From Polydactylus sextarius (Eukaryota; Chordata; Actinopteri; Polynemidae), in NCBI GenBank assembly GCA_016801845.1, contig CM028927.1:7650501-7714500 (forward strand): 64,000 nucleotides of DNA. Reading direction: 5' to 3'. The position numbers and the translations under genes are program-made. Of the stretch, positions 60,881 to 64,000 are shown in pieces. The stretch's first letter is position 1. Each line of letters begins with the position of its first letter. The notes under the pieces are model-generated. The model was given only the letters and a program-made list of their open reading frames with translations. It ran no database searches and was not told the origin of the DNA.

Positions 60881-61673
60881 CGAGACACACAGTGAGTGTG
60901 AGAAATGCAAACTGTACATTTTGTATGTGTGACAAGAAAGACACTTAACTTCCTTTTTGATGGTCTCTGGTGACAACAGTGTCCCGGATGACCTCAAGAG
61001 ACAGACCTGCACTTAATATTTCATCAACAGAATTAACAGAAAACAGAAGACATTGACAGTTTTTCTGCTGATCATATGAAAATATACACTGATAACGACT
61101 AACCACTTGCCGCCACTGTCAGCAGACAGTAGACGCACACCTGTCAGACCACAAATTTATCTGTTTTTTTTTGTTTGTTTGTTTTTTTTTTTTTTAAACT
61201 TGTCTGCTGTTGATCGTGTCCTGCCAAATTTAATCACACTGATCTCATGCACATATCTAAAGAATTATGTCATAAAATGAATATTATCTCCTTTAAAAAA
61301 CTTAATTACTACTTAATTGTATTTCAATCTGGTGGTTTGCAGAAAAGTTTGCAATTTTTTAAAGGTGTATTTTAGGGTTAAAGGGAGGTCACGGGACTTT
61401 ATTTAAACAGGACAGGAAGAAATACTAATTTGATCAGGTAGTGTCAGTGTCCTACTCTGAGCACATGGGCAGGGAACATGAATATTGATGAGTTTGGAAT
61501 TTATCAAACCCGTGAAGTTTCTTTTTCAAGTTGGTTCTAAAGATTTGATTTTTTTCACTTTTAAATGAACGTTGATTTTAAATTTTCTCATTAAAGGGTT
61601 CTCAAGCTCAGTCCTGAGGCTCAGTTGTTCAATGTGGCTGTGCAGACCATGTTTTTATGTATTTATGTTATTA

Positions 61674-61685
61674 TCACCAGGGGGC
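61674..61685 (+). promoter_or_regulatory. Candidate CTCF core motif in cdk6 intron 1
   Basis: TCACCAGGGGGC matches 11 of 12 positions of CCASYAGRKGGC. Motif match only. Confidence 0.25.
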
Positions 61686-63204
61686 CTGCAGTATACAACC
61701 TGTTTTTAATATCCTGTATTTAATAACCTGTATTTTAATAACCATATCATACAATCAGTTTAAAAAATAAGACCTGTCAAGATTTGGTGCATTTACTTGT
61801 TCAGTGCGAGTATGTGTCCATCAATCCCAAAGTATGCTAATAAATCAAAGTGTTTTTGAGCACGACAGTGACACTTTAAGTTTAGTTATTGAGCGTCAGG
61901 CAAGATTTACTGAACGTAATCATTCTAGAGACATGTTAGATGCAGCGTGGTTTGCATAGTTCCCCTGTTGGCTGCTCTGCACATAGAGGCCATTTTCTTT
62001 CAGTTTTGCAATGAATTGTTCACTCAGAGGTCAGTAGTCAGATACTGCGTCATATGTTGGCACAAGCCAAGGTCTGACCTTGGTACTTGTTTTATTATGG
62101 AATATTGAGTGCTTTGGGATTGAAGGGGAAGTTCTAAATGGATGTTTCAGAAGCATGGTTAGTGCCCTTGTGCCTCTAACAATAATTCCCCAGCGTATAG
62201 ACGAATTATGGAGGATAATGGTTATGGTTTTCTCTTAAAAGGATCACAATGGGTTTTGTTCTCACCAGAACACAAATACGTCACTGACCATTAAAGTTGT
62301 CTTAGGTCAGTTTTATGTGGCGGTTAAATGAGTTTATGCTCTACTGTCAAAGCATGAGTGTGGAGAATATGCAGTAGGATTTGTTGCAATAAATAGGTGC
62401 AAGAGTGCAAACTGTCAAACTCATTGAATCATCAGAGGAACCTCACTATCCTCCAGTTTAGCCAAACAGCATTGCCAAGCCTCTCAAGCCAGGAAAAGTG
62501 CATTGTGGGCCTTCTGTGTGACTCCAGGCAACCCCTGGATGTTTGTAATGAGGCCCGTTATTCATTCCATATGTTCAGTGTCTGCTAAGAGCCCCCATTG
62601 TAGCCCAACAATCGAGTGGTGAGGGGTGTTTAACCCCAGAGCTTCGAGAGGAGGGCGCAGTCCATCTCTGACATCATGCGCAGTACTAATACCTCGAACG
62701 AATCGCCTCTCACTCGCTATTCCACACCAGCATGTCCAAGTCCACTGATTACAAGGGTGTTGGCATAGACACATGATGCCTCGTTGGATAGGAATTAAAG
62801 AGTTTCCGGAGAGATTTAGTCATTTCTTTCCATGCTTCAATTTTAAACGGCTTATGTAGATTAGCTAGTTAGAATTGTAACAGCACATGTATCAAGGGTA
62901 TTGATGTAGCATGGGATAGAATGACTACATATTTGTATTTGCAAGCAATAACGGTAGATCTAGTCATGTAGGTGTTGTTCCTCCAATTTTGTCACCACTG
63001 TAGGTTATAATTAAGTTATATTATGCTTTAGTCAGTCATCATATTGCTTGAATGCATTGTGGGAAACCCATATTGAGATTACATACCAAAGTTCTGTCCA
63101 GAATTTATTATTTGTTACTTATACCAAATCTTTTTTCTTCTTTTTTTTTTTTCTACAATGTAAGCCAAGTTGAGGTAATGAGAGACAAAATCAGCCCCTT
63201 CATT

Positions 63205-63564
63205 TTTTTTTACTGAACAAATTTAACAGACATTACAAAAGATAAGCTCATTCATGCATCTATACCAGCCATGTGATCACAGTAATCCATTACTTGGTGA
63301 CCCATTACTGACAAAACCAACCTGCGTCTGATAGAGATCCATCAAGGATTCGTTCATCTCCTCTGTTATCCTGATGACAGATGCTGTCTTTGCTCCAGTC
63401 TGCTTCACATGAAGCATCAGGAATTGTCATAGTGCTGGGTGAGGAATGCTGTTTGTGGTCCCCAGCTCTTTGAAGAGAACATACTGGATAGGTTTTTTCA
63501 GCTTTTCACTAAAGCCTGCCTTGGCAGGTCTGCCAACATAATCTGGATTCTTGGCCTTAGTTAG
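63205..63564 (-). pseudogene. Coding-like relic in cdk6 intron 1, family not identified
   Basis: Read on the minus strand from 63564, one frame gives LTKAKNPDYVGRPAKAGFSE, KLKKPIQYVLFKELGTTNS and IPHPAL. A single TGA follows, and the frame reopens with QFLMLHVKQTGAKTASVIRI, TEEMNESLMDLYQTQVGF and more, to a stop at 63277. The composition looks like a real charged, soluble protein segment. A minus-strand run of eight A's lies about 60-70 bases beyond (plus-strand T's near 63205-63213). It could be a processed pseudogene or part of a transposon. I do not recognise the family, and chance cannot be ruled out. Confidence 0.4.
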
Positions 63565-64000
63565 TTGCCTAGTGAAACACAACCATAAACACTGGGGTTT
63601 GGGCTTGATGGTCCTGAATCTTCAAAAGCTTTTTGCATTGGAACTAGTAGACATATTCAGTGTACCATGAGAGTGATATCAGTATATCTTGCTGGAGATC
63701 ACAATTTGTGTCACTAAGTGTGTCTACAATTTGCTGTGGGATTCTTTTAGATATAAAAATAGTCAGGAGTCCAAACGTCTTGGCCCAAGGTTTATGATAT
63801 AATGTCTTGATGTTTTATTAGACCATTTTGTCTTTCCTTAACTAAATTTAGATCTCTTTCAAAGAAAATGTCTAGATACTTTTCTTAAGTGGCCGTTTTG
63901 ACTTGACCACATGCACACACAGTAACATTTACCATTAGATTAGTTGTCTTGTCAGTTATTACTGTCATCGACCACAGCTGTGTTTAACAAGTCTATATTT

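Larger units (their letters stand above)
60783..64000 (+). other. cdk6: cdk6 intron 1 (partial)
   Basis: It holds the (TG)17 array, T-runs (61168-61195), a candidate CTCF motif and the coding-like relic near 63.2-63.6 kb. The 62560-62800 segment is more GC-rich and may be a repeat I cannot name. The second cdk6 exon (LFDVC-like) was not found. Confidence 0.65.

Overview
The window is vertebrate nuclear DNA, almost certainly from a teleost (ray-finned) fish. It is AT-rich with long introns, many CA/TG microsatellites and poly-A/T runs. It carries several interspersed repeats of kinds common in fish genomes. Its exons are flanked by GT-AG introns and match the vertebrate genes VPS50, HEPACAM2 and CDK6. 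No sequence search was run. Gene names rest on translating the exons and comparing them with remembered family members.

Layout. (1) About 1-34,300, minus strand: the 5' two fifths of the vps50 (CCDC132) transcription unit. Eleven coding exons encode residues 1-267, and the rest lies beyond base 1. The introns hold a tRNA-type SINE, at least four other interspersed repeats, a diverged 300-bp intronic duplication, and a 41-bp-arm hairpin bounded by a perfect 30-bp direct repeat. (2) About 36,200-44,700, minus strand: a complete hepacam2 gene in nine coding exons (458 residues), an immunoglobulin-superfamily membrane protein. (3) 44,700-58,500: gene-free DNA with microsatellites, one clear repeat fragment and two enhancer-like blocks. 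(4) 58,540-60,782, plus strand: a GC-rich probable promoter or leader followed by the first coding exon of cdk6. (5) 60,783-64,000: the start of cdk6 intron 1, with a small coding-like relic near the end.

The three proteins do not form a pathway. Vps50 acts in endosome recycling (EARP complex), Hepacam2 is a surface/Golgi adhesion-type protein, and Cdk6 is a G1 cell-cycle kinase. Their adjacency reflects the conserved cdk6-hepacam2-vps50 block of human 7q21. Here hepacam2 points the same way as vps50, which I recall not being the case in human.

Most open reading frames over 60 codons in this window are chance frames or run through microsatellites, and they are not listed. I found no evidence for a new multigene system. 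The most unusual structure is the hairpin and direct-repeat complex at 19,155-19,640 in vps50 intron 4.
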